Source: Desulfobulbus sp.
Lineage (GTDB): Bacteria > Desulfobacterota > Desulfobulbia > Desulfobulbales > Desulfobulbaceae
Length of the DNA: 13,753 nucleotides
Direction: 5' to 3'
Assembly (NCBI GenBank): GCA_030600525.1
Contig: JAUVLX010000060.1
Span: 1-13,753 of the forward strand
The notes below the pieces were generated by a model. That model worked only from the letters and a program-made list of their open reading frames with translations. It had not been told where the DNA came from and did not search any database. A program made the position numbers and the translations under genes. Within the stretch, counting starts at the first letter, position 1; each line of letters begins with the position of its first letter. Shown piece after piece: positions 7,329 through 13,753 of the stretch.

Positions 7329-8916
7329 CTTCAGACTCTCCGGGCTCTGTATCACCTGTCACTGACAAATCCGAGGTAGCTTCCTCTGCAATCTGAATTT
7401 CTTCTTCAGACTCTACTTCCTCTTCAGGGTCAGCTTCCTTTTCACCCTGAGTTTCTTCTTCAGGCTCTACTTCTTCTTCAGGGGTAGCTTCTTCTGCAAC
7501 CTGAAGTTCCTCTTCAGACTTTACGTCCTCTTCAAGGTCAGCTTCCTCTGCAACCTGAGGTTCCTCTTCAGATTCTACTTCCTCTTCAGGCTCCACTTCT
7601 TCTTCAGCCTGAAAGTCCTCTTCAAATTCCTGCTCAGTTTCAAAATCGCTCTCAACAACCTCTTCAATGCCTTCAGGTACCGGCACAAGGGCAGCTCCAT
7701 CCAGGATGGCTGCAGCCCTATCTTTATCCACCCGTACAATATCCATCAATTTATCATCATCAAGTGCAGCAAGAAGGGCTGAGGATGTTATACCTGCGGC
7801 AAACAACCGGTCCGCCATGCCTTCGTCAACGCCCTCAATCACAGTCAGCGTCTGGTAAGCAGGATTTTCCATATTAGCGTAACGCTGTTCACTCTTCACG
7901 TCAATTCGCCAACTTAATAATCGCGAAGCCAAACGTACGTTTTGTCCTTGCCTGCCTATTGCCAAGGATAACTGGTCATCCGGAACCACGACTAGCAGCG
8001 ATTTCCTATCTTCGTCCACGATTACCATGGTGACTTCTGCCGGTGCCAGGGCATTGTATACATATTTGGCAGGATCAGGGCTCCACGGAACAATGTCTAT
8101 TCGTTCGCCCTGCAGCTCCTGAACGACGTTCTGCACCCGCGACCCCTTAAGGCCAACACAAGCACCTACCGGATCCACATCAGACTCAATGGAAGAAACG
8201 GCAATCTTAGCCCGAAAGCCCGGCTCCCTAGTTGCACCCATGATTTTAACGATGCCTTCAGCTATCTCTGGAACCTCAACTTCAAACAGTTTGACCAAAA
8301 ACTCGTTACAGGTGCGACTAAGAACAAGTTGTGCATCGCGTGATTCATGCCGTACTTCCTGCAAAAAGGCGCGAATACGATCACCCTGTTTAAAAGAACG
8401 TTTTGGGATCTGTCCGTCTCTTGGCAAGATGGCATCTGTTCTGCCAAGGTTTATAACCATGTTGCCACGTTCAAACCGTTGAACAATTCCATTAACGATT
8501 GTCCCTTCGCGGTCACGAAACATATCGTAAATGACATCACGTTCGGCATCACGCATGCGGTGAATAATGACCTGTTTCGCAGACTGCGCGGCTATACGCC
8601 CCAAGTCAGCGATGTCATCCATCTTTTCACCTAGATCATCGTCCATTTCGATTTCCGAGTCAAGGCGGCGAGCATCTTCCAAAGAAATTTCAGTATCTTC
8701 ATCAAAGACATCATCAACAACAGTACGGTATTGAAAGACCTCTATCTCGCCCAAATCTTCATTGAACTGGACTTCTATATCGCGGCGGCTCCCGTATTTT
8801 TTACGTACTGCAGACCGTACAGCCTCTTCGATGGCATCCACAAGCAGCGCTCGATCAATTCCCTTGTCCCGACCAATCTGATCGATGATGCGTTTTAAAT
8901 TTTCCGTCCCTACCAT
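7315..8916 (-). CDS. nusA: Transcription elongation/termination factor NusA with acidic repeat tail
   Basis: NusA binds RNA polymerase and nascent RNA, stimulating pausing and hairpin-dependent termination and taking part in antitermination. The order is: N-terminal polymerase-binding domain (MVGTENLKRIIDQIGRDKGI onward, to about 130), S1 domain (GTIVNGIVQRFERGNMVINL onward), first KH domain (VGACVGLKGSRVQNVVQEL) and second KH domain (LSLAIGRQGQNVRLASRLL). After these comes one helix-hairpin-helix-like module (LTVIEGVDEGMADRLFAAGI to about residue 408). From about 420 to the end the protein is an acidic tail with four 18-residue repeats. GGAG lies 9 bases before the ATG at 8916. The gap from rimP is 75 bp. 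The core is unambiguous; the tail is the odd part. Confidence 0.98.
   Translation of the reverse strand: MVGTENLKRIIDQIGRDKGIDRALLVDAIEEAVRSAVRKKYGSRRDIEVQFNEDLGEIEVFQYRTVVDDVFDEDTEISLEDARRLDSEIEMDDDLGEKMDDIADLGRIAAQSAKQVIIHRMRDAERDVIYDMFRDREGTIVNGIVQRFERGNMVINLGRTDAILPRDGQIPKRSFKQGDRIRAFLQEVRHESRDAQLVLSRTCNEFLVKLFEVEVPEIAEGIVKIMGATREPGFRAKIAVSSIESDVDPVGACVGLKGSRVQNVVQELQGERIDIVPWSPDPAKYVYNALAPAEVTMVIVDEDRKSLLVVVPDDQLSLAIGRQGQNVRLASRLLSWRIDVKSEQRYANMENPAYQTLTVIEGVDEGMADRLFAAGITSSALLAALDDDKLMDIVRVDKDRAAAILDGAALVPVPEGIEEVVESDFETEQEFEEDFQAEEEVEPEEEVESEEEPQVAEEADLEEDVKSEEELQVAEEATPEEEVEPEEETQGEKEADPEEEVESEEEIQIAEEATSDLSVTGDTEPGESEGETP
7372..7587 (-). repeat. Four 54-bp tandem repeats encoding the NusA acidic tail
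   Basis: Residues 444-515 of NusA consist of four consecutive 18-residue units: EEEVESEEEPQVAEEADL, EEDVKSEEELQVAEEATP, EEEVEPEEETQGEKEADP and EEEVESEEEIQIAEEATS. The DNA has the same 54-bp period, with partly diverged copies, so this is an old expansion rather than a fresh duplication. A partial unit (EEEVEP) precedes the first copy. The tail is predicted to be unfolded and strongly negative. Confidence 0.9.
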
Positions 8917-8991
8917 TTTTTCACTCCAGCTCCGACAATCGCCTTTATTAAGATCGACCGTCTTGGCACATTCAATTCGCCGGCACTTACA

Positions 8992-9453
8992 CTATAATGT
9001 CAGACGAGCCTTGGATATTTCCGCAATATCCAGCAATATTTTTTGCCCGTCCTGGTCAAGAATAACCGAACCGTGTTCAACGCCGTGCAAAATGCCAATA
9101 AAAACTCTCTGGCCTTCTACAGGCTCACGCATTTTTATCCGTGCCTTCTTCTCAGCAAAACGCACGAAATCTATTTCTTTTTTCAATGGCCGTTCAGCTC
9201 CGGGAGAGGAGACCTCCAGACTATAAGCGTGATCTATAACATCTTCTACTTCAAGGTAAGCACTTACCTCCCGACTTGCACTAGCGCAATCGTCTAGAGT
9301 TATGCCTTCTTCCCTATCAATAAAAAAACGCAGCACCCACCGGTTACCTTCACGTTTGAACTGCACCTCGACCAATTCGATCCCCATATCAGCCAGAAGT
9401 GGTTCGGCAAACGCTTCAATGGTATCAACAATCTGATTACTTGCAGTATCCAC
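8992..9453 (-). CDS. rimP: Ribosome maturation factor RimP
   Basis: RimP binds the 30S precursor and is needed for proper assembly of the central pseudoknot and head region. The protein is 153 residues, the usual size. Family blocks are ELVEVQFKREGNRWVLRFFID (about 26-46), ITLDDCASASREVSAYL, YSLEVSSPGAERPLKKEIDF (about 82-101) and the C-terminal SH3-like part ending LLDIAEISKARLTL. The start is GTG at 9453. A purine-rich AGGA and GGGAAGG lie upstream, the latter very close to the start. It is the first protein gene of the operon, directly before nusA, as in E. coli. Confidence 0.96.
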   Translation of the reverse strand: MDTASNQIVDTIEAFAEPLLADMGIELVEVQFKREGNRWVLRFFIDREEGITLDDCASASREVSAYLEVEDVIDHAYSLEVSSPGAERPLKKEIDFVRFAEKKARIKMREPVEGQRVFIGILHGVEHGSVILDQDGQKILLDIAEISKARLTL

Positions 9454-9481
9454 GACCTTCCCAGTCCTTTCCCAGCAGCCT

Positions 9482-9509
9482 AAAATATATTTGCTCTGGA
9501 GAATTCCAA
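9482..9509 (-). promoter_or_regulatory. Candidate promoter for the rimP-nusA-infB operon
   Basis: On the minus strand TTGGAA (9504-9509) and TATTTT (9482-9487) are separated by 16 bp, each matching 4 of 6 consensus bases. It sits just after the terminator that follows the tRNA, where an operon promoter would be expected. The match is modest; read-through from the tRNA promoter is the alternative. Confidence 0.35.
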
Positions 9510-9528
9510 ATTCTGCCTAAAAGACAAT

Positions 9529-9550
9529 AAAAAAAGCGGGCAAAGCCCAC
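9529..9550 (-). terminator. Rho-independent terminator between tRNA-Gly and rimP
   Basis: On the minus strand GTGGGC, loop TTT and GCCCGC form a 6-bp stem (one G-U pair) followed at once by seven T. This is a compact, classical terminator about 80 bases after the tRNA 3' end. It would end the tRNA transcript and limit read-through into rimP. Confidence 0.85.
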
Positions 9551-9632
9551 TTTCACGTACACCGGCGCTTGCGGCGTATGTCATTCCCAAGCAAAGTTAC
9601 TACATTTTTTGCTCGGAGGTGTTAGCCTGGCG

Positions 9633-9708
9633 TGGAGCGGGCAACGGGGCTCGAACCCGCGACCCCAAGCTTGGGAAGCTTGTGCTCTGCCAACTGAGCT
9701 ACACCCGC
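9633..9708 (-). tRNA. tRNA-Gly (anticodon CCC)
   Basis: The 76-base gene folds as a standard cloverleaf: acceptor GCGGGTG pairs with TGCCCGC (two wobble pairs), D-arm GCTC/GAGC, anticodon stem CAAGC/GCTTG with loop TTCCCAA, a 5-base variable region, and T-arm GCGGG/CCCGT (one wobble) around TTCGAAC. The anticodon CCC reads the glycine codon GGG. The discriminator is T and the terminal CCA is encoded in the DNA. It stands at the head of the rimP-nusA operon, where E. coli has an initiator tRNA gene (metY), but here a terminator separates it from rimP. Confidence 0.96.
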
Positions 9709-9731
9709 TCATCAGCCTACTAAAGCCCTTA

Positions 9732-9760
9732 AAATTAACCCATCACATGCCAATTGTCAA
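9732..9760 (-). promoter_or_regulatory. Promoter of tRNA-Gly
   Basis: On the minus strand there is a perfect -35 TTGACA (9755-9760), a 17-bp spacer and TAATTT (9732-9737). The -10 matches only half the consensus, but the T/A-rich stretch allows small shifts. The predicted start is about 17 bases before the tRNA 5' end, in a GGGC-containing segment as is common at stable RNA promoters. Confidence 0.7.
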
Positions 9761-9917
9761 GCAACAACAAAATGATGACCATTTCTCTCACCGAATTACA
9801 CCTCTAAAGCTGGTACCCTTATAGCTAAAAAGAGAAAGCACACAACACATCTGGAACAACAATTTACATTACAACCGTCATTTTCTTGCTTCATGGGCGA
9901 TTGTCTCTATTAGCGCG

Positions 9918-9946
9918 TTTACCGGGTCCTTAATTTATTGTATAAG
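9918..9946 (+). promoter_or_regulatory. Candidate promoter placing the transcript start at the fusion-gene ATG
   Basis: TTTACC (9918-9923) and TATAAG (9941-9946) are 17 bp apart and match 4 and 5 of 6 consensus bases. Transcription would begin about 7 bases after the -10, at or next to the ATG at 9954, giving a leaderless mRNA. A weaker upstream pair, TTGCTT and TATTAG near 9886-9913, could give a leadered transcript instead. Confidence 0.5.
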
Positions 9947-9953
9947 CTAGTGT

Positions 9954-12641
9954 ATGGAGATTATAACCACTCATATAAACGCCGACTTCGACAGCTTTGC
10001 CTCTATGATTGCGGCAAAGAAGCTCTACCCTGATGCCGAGCTAGTCTTTCCAGGTTCACAGGAAAAGAGGGTACGAGATTATCTTATTCAGCAATTTCGT
10101 AACATCTATGCCTTTAAAAAAATAAAACATATCCAGCTACCCAAGGTACAGCGGCTGATTATCGTCGACACCCGCCACGCCGAACGTATAGGGGGACTTG
10201 CGGCCTGTCTCGACAACCCTGGCATCGATATCCACCTCTACGATCATCACCCAAACTCGCCAACAGATATAAAAGGCAACTTGGAAGTCATCGAAAACTT
10301 AGGCTCCACTACAACTATTTTCACAAGGCTTTTCCAAAAAAAAGGTATCGCACCCACACCTGACGAAGCAACCCTGATGGCACTGGGCATCTACCAGGAT
10401 ACGGGCAACTTCCTGCACTCCACCACCCGCCCTGAAGATATGCTCGCCGCCTCTTGGCTATTGCAGCACGGAGCGGTCCTAGACATAGTTAACCAATTTG
10501 TTTCACACGAACTGGACGCCCAGCAGGTAAACTTTCTGGGCAAACTTCTCAAAAATGCAACCATTTATCACATCGGCTCGGCAAATGTTACCCTGACCAA
10601 ACTTATTCTTCCCGAATACATTGATGATTTTTCAATTATTGTCCAGCGAATGATGGTCATGGAAAACATTGATGCCCTTTTTGCATTGATAAGCATGGGA
10701 GAACGGATCTACCTTATTGCCCGAAGCAGAATCCCTGAAGTAAATGTCGGCACCATTGCCCGCGCCTATGGCGGTGGAGGACACGCCTCGGCAGCCTCGG
10801 CTACAGTCAAAGACATGACTCTTTACGAAGCAGAAGAGAAACTTGTCCACCTGCTCCATCGTCACATCCGCCCCAAAGCCATCGCTGGAGAATTGATGTC
10901 ATCGCCTGTGATAGCTGTTACTCCTAATGTAACCATTGATGAAGCCAACAAACTGATGACGCGTTACAACATCACCGTTCTCCCGGTTGCCCAGAAGGGC
11001 GGAAATCCGGAGAAAGGTGACAGGCCATCCTGCTTCATGGGCATGATCTCCCGCATGGTCGCCGAAAAGGCCATTTTTCACAAACTGGGCAGTCTTCCGG
11101 TGTCAGATTACATGACGACAGAAGTGGCAACTCTTCCGGCAAGTGCGACGCTGGTAGATATCCAGGAATTGATAATTGAAAACAGACAACGGCTTATCCC
11201 CATTGTCAATGGCGATGAAGTCATGGGCGTCATCACCCGTACTGACCTGCTCAACCTCCTTATAAATGACCCCTCGCACCTCCCGGCAAACCTACTCCAG
11301 GAAGACAACAGGCCTTCGGTTAAAAGAAGCCGCAACCTGAGCGGCACCATGACCCAGGTGCTGGCCAAAGATATCGTTGTCCTCCTCCGGGACATCGGCG
11401 AGTCTGCTGCTCAAATGGGGTGCAATGCCTATGTTGCAGGTGGCTTTGTCCGGGACTTGCTCCTGCACATAAATAACAATGATATAGATATCGTTATCGA
11501 AGGCGATGGCATTCATTTTGCCAAAACCTACGCCAAAAAAAATAAGGCGTCAGTGCGAACCCATGAAAAATTTGCAACAGCAACTATCATCTTCCCGGAC
11601 GATACCAGGGTCGACGTTGCCACTGCCCGCCTTGAATACTATGAATACCCGGCTGCCATGCCCACAGTTGAGCTCAGCTCCATTAAGCTCGACCTTTATC
11701 GTCGCGACTTCACTATCAATGCCATGGCAATCCATCTTAATCCGGAACGCTTCGGAACGCTTGCCGACTATTTCAGCAGCCAGACCGACCTCAAAGAACG
11801 GCGGATTCAGGTGTTACACAATTTAAGTTTTGTTGAAGACCCAACCCGTATTTTCAGAGCCATCAGATTTGAAGGCCGTCTTGACTTCCAGATTACACGC
11901 CATACCGAAAAATTGATCAAGAACGCGGTAGGCATGCATCTCTTTGATCGATTCGAGGAATCACGCTTTTTTTATGAACTTAAGCTGATTCTGTCTGAAA
12001 ACAACCCCATACCTGCACTCAGACGTCTGGAGAGCTTCAAATTATTCCCCTTCCTCTGGCCTGATCTTCGTCCAAACCTTAAAATCGACAGGAGATTTAT
12101 CCATTTCGTCACCCAGGCAAGCCGCTCCATATCCTGGTTCAAGCTCCTGTACCTCCCGGAAAAGTTAGAACCATGGATCGTTTACCTACTGGCGATAATG
12201 AGTCGCTCCAGAACTAAAGAACTGGTGAATTTCTGTACACGATTTAACCTGCCTACCAAGTTGCAAAAAAAGCTTGTACAGCAAAAAACAGACGTGGAGC
12301 GTATCGCCAAGGACATGCTCAATCGCCCCTTCATGAAGCCAAGTGAAATTTACTGGTTACTCGATGACCTCGACAACGAAGGCCTGCTCTACCTGATGAC
12401 CATTGCCAGAAAAAGACACATCCAACAGGCTGTGTCTCTGTTTGTCACCACCTTGCGCAACGAAACACCACTCATCAACGGCAACGAACTCAAAGAACTG
12501 GGCTACCGCCCCGGTCCTGGCTTCCGCTCCATGCTCAACCATCTTATCGAGGTGCAGCTTGACGGACAGATAACAACCCCTGACCAAGCACTCAACTTTA
12601 TCACCTCTACTTATCCCATTACTGATACTCGGCCCATCTAA
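9954..12641 (+). CDS. Fusion of DHH phosphoesterase, CBS pair and tRNA CCA-type nucleotidyltransferase
   Basis: The 895-residue protein has three parts. Residues 1-300 are a DHH phosphoesterase: HINADFD (7-13), D72, DHH triad at 97-99, YQDTGNF, and DHHA1 motif GGGGHASAAS from 273. Two CBS domains follow (about 312-440); such pairs usually bind adenine nucleotides and regulate a partner domain. From about 480 comes a class II nucleotidyltransferase: AGGFVRD (495-501), catalytic aspartates D510 and D512 in NDIDIVIEGDG, RRDFTINAMA from 583, and the template motif EDPTRIFRAIRF from 628, followed by a helical tRNA-binding tail. It probably adds all or part of the tRNA 3' CCA; whether it is CCA-, CC- or A-adding, or a poly(A) polymerase, cannot be decided here. 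Similar fusions are known in Desulfobacterota and Aquifex. The ATG fits the family start, but no Shine-Dalgarno is present. Confidence 0.92.
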   Translation: MEIITTHINADFDSFASMIAAKKLYPDAELVFPGSQEKRVRDYLIQQFRNIYAFKKIKHIQLPKVQRLIIVDTRHAERIGGLAACLDNPGIDIHLYDHHPNSPTDIKGNLEVIENLGSTTTIFTRLFQKKGIAPTPDEATLMALGIYQDTGNFLHSTTRPEDMLAASWLLQHGAVLDIVNQFVSHELDAQQVNFLGKLLKNATIYHIGSANVTLTKLILPEYIDDFSIIVQRMMVMENIDALFALISMGERIYLIARSRIPEVNVGTIARAYGGGGHASAASATVKDMTLYEAEEKLVHLLHRHIRPKAIAGELMSSPVIAVTPNVTIDEANKLMTRYNITVLPVAQKGGNPEKGDRPSCFMGMISRMVAEKAIFHKLGSLPVSDYMTTEVATLPASATLVDIQELIIENRQRLIPIVNGDEVMGVITRTDLLNLLINDPSHLPANLLQEDNRPSVKRSRNLSGTMTQVLAKDIVVLLRDIGESAAQMGCNAYVAGGFVRDLLLHINNNDIDIVIEGDGIHFAKTYAKKNKASVRTHEKFATATIIFPDDTRVDVATARLEYYEYPAAMPTVELSSIKLDLYRRDFTINAMAIHLNPERFGTLADYFSSQTDLKERRIQVLHNLSFVEDPTRIFRAIRFEGRLDFQITRHTEKLIKNAVGMHLFDRFEESRFFYELKLILSENNPIPALRRLESFKLFPFLWPDLRPNLKIDRRFIHFVTQASRSISWFKLLYLPEKLEPWIVYLLAIMSRSRTKELVNFCTRFNLPTKLQKKLVQQKTDVERIAKDMLNRPFMKPSEIYWLLDDLDNEGLLYLMTIARKRHIQQAVSLFVTTLRNETPLINGNELKELGYRPGPGFRSMLNHLIEVQLDGQITTPDQALNFITSTYPITDTRPI

Positions 12642-12753
12642 TCAGAATAAAATTCTTCCTCGCTTTTTCCAGTTTTGGCCTTAAGGTGTTGCTCACTTGA
12701 AAGCACCTCCCATGACTACACTTTTTCTACAAACCCACTAGTTTATTCTTTCT

Positions 12754-13374
12754 ATGCAGATCAATAATTTTATACAGCAGCTTATTATTCTCGCTCCACC
12801 ATTTCTGTTTGCCCTCACCTTACACGAACTGGCTCACGGCTACGTTGCCTACCAGCTTGGCGACCCTACGGCAAAAAATGCAGGCCGCTTGACCCTTAAC
12901 CCATTGAAGCACCTTGACCCATTGGGCGTTTTGGCCTTTATCATAATGAAAATTGGCTGGGCAAAGCCTGTGCCGGTAAACCCAAGTTACTTCAGCAACC
13001 CACAAAAAGGCATGCTTCTGGTTGCGCTGGCAGGCCCTGCTGCCAATGTTATCCTTGCCATTGCCAGTGCCATCCTTGCCAAGTTTTTTGTCATGCTTCC
13101 TTTTTTACCAATGTTCATCCTGCAGCCATTGGTCAGCATGCTGGTGGCATCTGTTTGGATAAATATAATGCTCGCCGTTTTCAATTGTCTCCCCATCCCT
13201 CCGCTCGACGGGTCCAAAGTACTGATGGGACTCCTGCCTCCGTCAGCGGTTCGGACCTATATCAAGCTGGAACCTTTTGGCTTCATTTTACTGCTGGCCC
13301 TGTTTTATACTGGTATTATCCCAAAACTGATCATGCCCATTATTCGGTTTTCAAACAACCTACTGCTCGGCTGA
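12754..13374 (+). CDS. Site-2 protease family (M50) membrane metalloprotease, short form
   Basis: A 206-residue membrane protein with the zinc motif HELAH at 24-28 inside the first hydrophobic segment. The third zinc ligand is probably D152 in CLPIPPLDGSKVL, and NPLKHLDP (49-56) and ALAGPAANVILAI are further marks of the family. About four to six hydrophobic segments are visible and there is no PDZ domain, so this is the minimal YwhC-like kind rather than RseP. Members cut transmembrane segments of other proteins; the substrate here is unknown. It lies 112 bp after the fusion gene and may be cotranscribed, but the neighbours do not explain it. The ATG is preceded by TTTATTCTTTCT, with no Shine-Dalgarno, and an in-frame stop at 12739 rules out an earlier start. 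Confidence 0.9.
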   Translation: MQINNFIQQLIILAPPFLFALTLHELAHGYVAYQLGDPTAKNAGRLTLNPLKHLDPLGVLAFIIMKIGWAKPVPVNPSYFSNPQKGMLLVALAGPAANVILAIASAILAKFFVMLPFLPMFILQPLVSMLVASVWINIMLAVFNCLPIPPLDGSKVLMGLLPPSAVRTYIKLEPFGFILLLALFYTGIIPKLIMPIIRFSNNLLLG

Positions 13375-13495
13375 CCTGGCCACCAGGCAACATAAAAAAA
13401 ACTCCTAGAGTTCGGTCTTCAGTAAAGACAACGTTTATCACCACTCCAGCTAACAATCTTTTCTCTTTGGGGAAAAGATCACTCAAGTCGATGCA

Positions 13496-13753
13496 ATGCT
13501 TAATCTAAAAGATATTTTGGTCGTCTCTCTGGAACAAGCGGTGGCAGCACCCTATTGTTCAAACCGTTTCGCCCAGGCAGGCGCGCGCGTCATCAAAATT
13601 GAACGTTCGGAGGGAGATTTTGCCCGTGGTTACGACAACACGGTACATGGGGAGTCAGCATATTTTATCTGGCTCAATCAAGGTAAGGAATCACTGGTGC
13701 TCAACATCAAGGATAGCGAAGATGGCCTGCTGCTCCATCGCATTCTCGCCAGC
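13496..13753 (+). CDS. CaiB/BaiF-type CoA-transferase, N-terminal fragment
   Basis: The first 86 residues of a class III (family III) CoA-transferase, cut by the window edge. These enzymes move CoA between carboxylic acids through an aspartyl-CoA intermediate; the catalytic Asp lies beyond the fragment. The start MLNLKDILVVSLEQAVAAPY is followed by GARVIKIERSEGDFARGYDN, YFIWLNQGKESLVLNIKD and ends LLLHRILAS. The pattern EQAVAAP with GDFARGYD and WLN..KES resembles the mesaconyl/succinyl-type branch, but the substrate cannot be fixed from this piece. The ATG at 13496 is the first possible start after an in-frame stop at 13451; the ATG at 13491 is out of frame. No Shine-Dalgarno is close to it. 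Confidence 0.88.
   Translation, partial: MLNLKDILVVSLEQAVAAPYCSNRFAQAGARVIKIERSEGDFARGYDNTVHGESAYFIWLNQGKESLVLNIKDSEDGLLLHRILAS

Noticed and set aside
9559..9584. Hairpin ACATACGCCG / CGGTGTACGT between the tRNA and its terminator
   Set aside because: It has a mismatch and a wobble and no T-run. It is probably just part of the tRNA 3' trailer, and the terminator beyond it is far clearer.
9609..9824. Plus-strand open frame of 71 codons with WSGQRGSNPRPQ
   Set aside because: It is a translation of the antisense of the tRNA-Gly gene, a common false gene call.
9782..9837. TTTCTCT / AGAGAAA inverted repeat between the tRNA promoter and the fusion gene
   Set aside because: The arms are 7 bp and 42 bases apart in A/T-rich sequence, which chance explains easily.
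12642..12753. Possible terminator or promoter between the fusion gene and the protease
   Set aside because: Only a 5-bp AGGTG/CACCT pairing with a large loop is present, with no T-run, and no -35/-10 pair was convincing.
13375..13387. CCTGG-CCA-CCAGG hairpin right after the protease stop codon
   Set aside because: The stem is only 5 bp and is followed on the plus strand by A, not T, so it is not a convincing terminator. Two other 5-bp hairpins in this gap are also too weak.
13155..13508. 117-codon plus-strand open frame bridging the protease and CoA-transferase genes
   Set aside because: It runs out of frame over the conserved C-terminus of the M50 protein and has no recognisable product.
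1..13753. CRISPR array, insertion sequence, prophage or defence genes
   Set aside because: No regularly spaced repeats, transposase motifs or phage-like proteins were seen; every long stretch is accounted for by housekeeping genes.

Overview
This window carries most of a bacterial transcription/translation operon on the minus strand, then a tRNA gene, then three unrelated genes on the plus strand. Read in the direction of transcription, the minus-strand order is tRNA-Gly, rimP, nusA, ylxR, infB, rbfA, nrnA, truB, rpsO and pnp (cut by the window edge). This is the well-known nusA-infB-rpsO-pnp cluster. The order with ylxR and nrnA inside, together with a DHH-CBS-nucleotidyltransferase fusion protein on the other strand, suggests a Desulfobacterota (former Deltaproteobacteria) genome, perhaps near Desulfobulbales. 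That placement is from memory of gene order and protein character, not from a search.

Layout. 1-1443: N-terminal two thirds of polynucleotide phosphorylase. 1444-1659: a structured rpsO-pnp spacer holding an rpsO terminator, a 111-bp imperfect palindrome and a small hairpin abutting the pnp ribosome binding site. 1660-4215: rpsO, truB, nrnA and rbfA, with nrnA overlapping both of its neighbours. 4234-8916: infB, ylxR and nusA; nusA has a long acidic tail of 18-residue repeats. 8992-9453: rimP. 9529-9760: terminator, tRNA-Gly(CCC) and its promoter, on the minus strand. 9954-12641: the fused DHH/CBS/tRNA nucleotidyltransferase. 12754-13374: a minimal site-2-type membrane protease. 13496-13753: start of a CaiB/BaiF-type CoA-transferase.

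How the genes work together. The minus-strand genes form one expression module: transcription elongation/termination (NusA, with YlxR), ribosome small-subunit maturation (RimP, RbfA, S15), translation initiation (IF2), tRNA modification (TruB) and RNA turnover (PNPase makes short oligonucleotides, NrnA finishes them). Several genes overlap or sit within 30 bp, so translational coupling is likely. The rpsO-pnp junction has the ingredients of the E. coli pnp autoregulation system (terminator, then long stem in the pnp leader), although the sequences are not recognisably the same. The plus-strand genes lack visible Shine-Dalgarno sequences, unlike most minus-strand genes, and the first may be leaderless.

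I see no CRISPR array, insertion sequence, phage gene or obvious new defence system. The least ordinary items are the palindrome in the pnp leader, the NusA acidic repeat tail, the possibly leaderless fusion gene with intact DHH metal ligands, and the short TruB.
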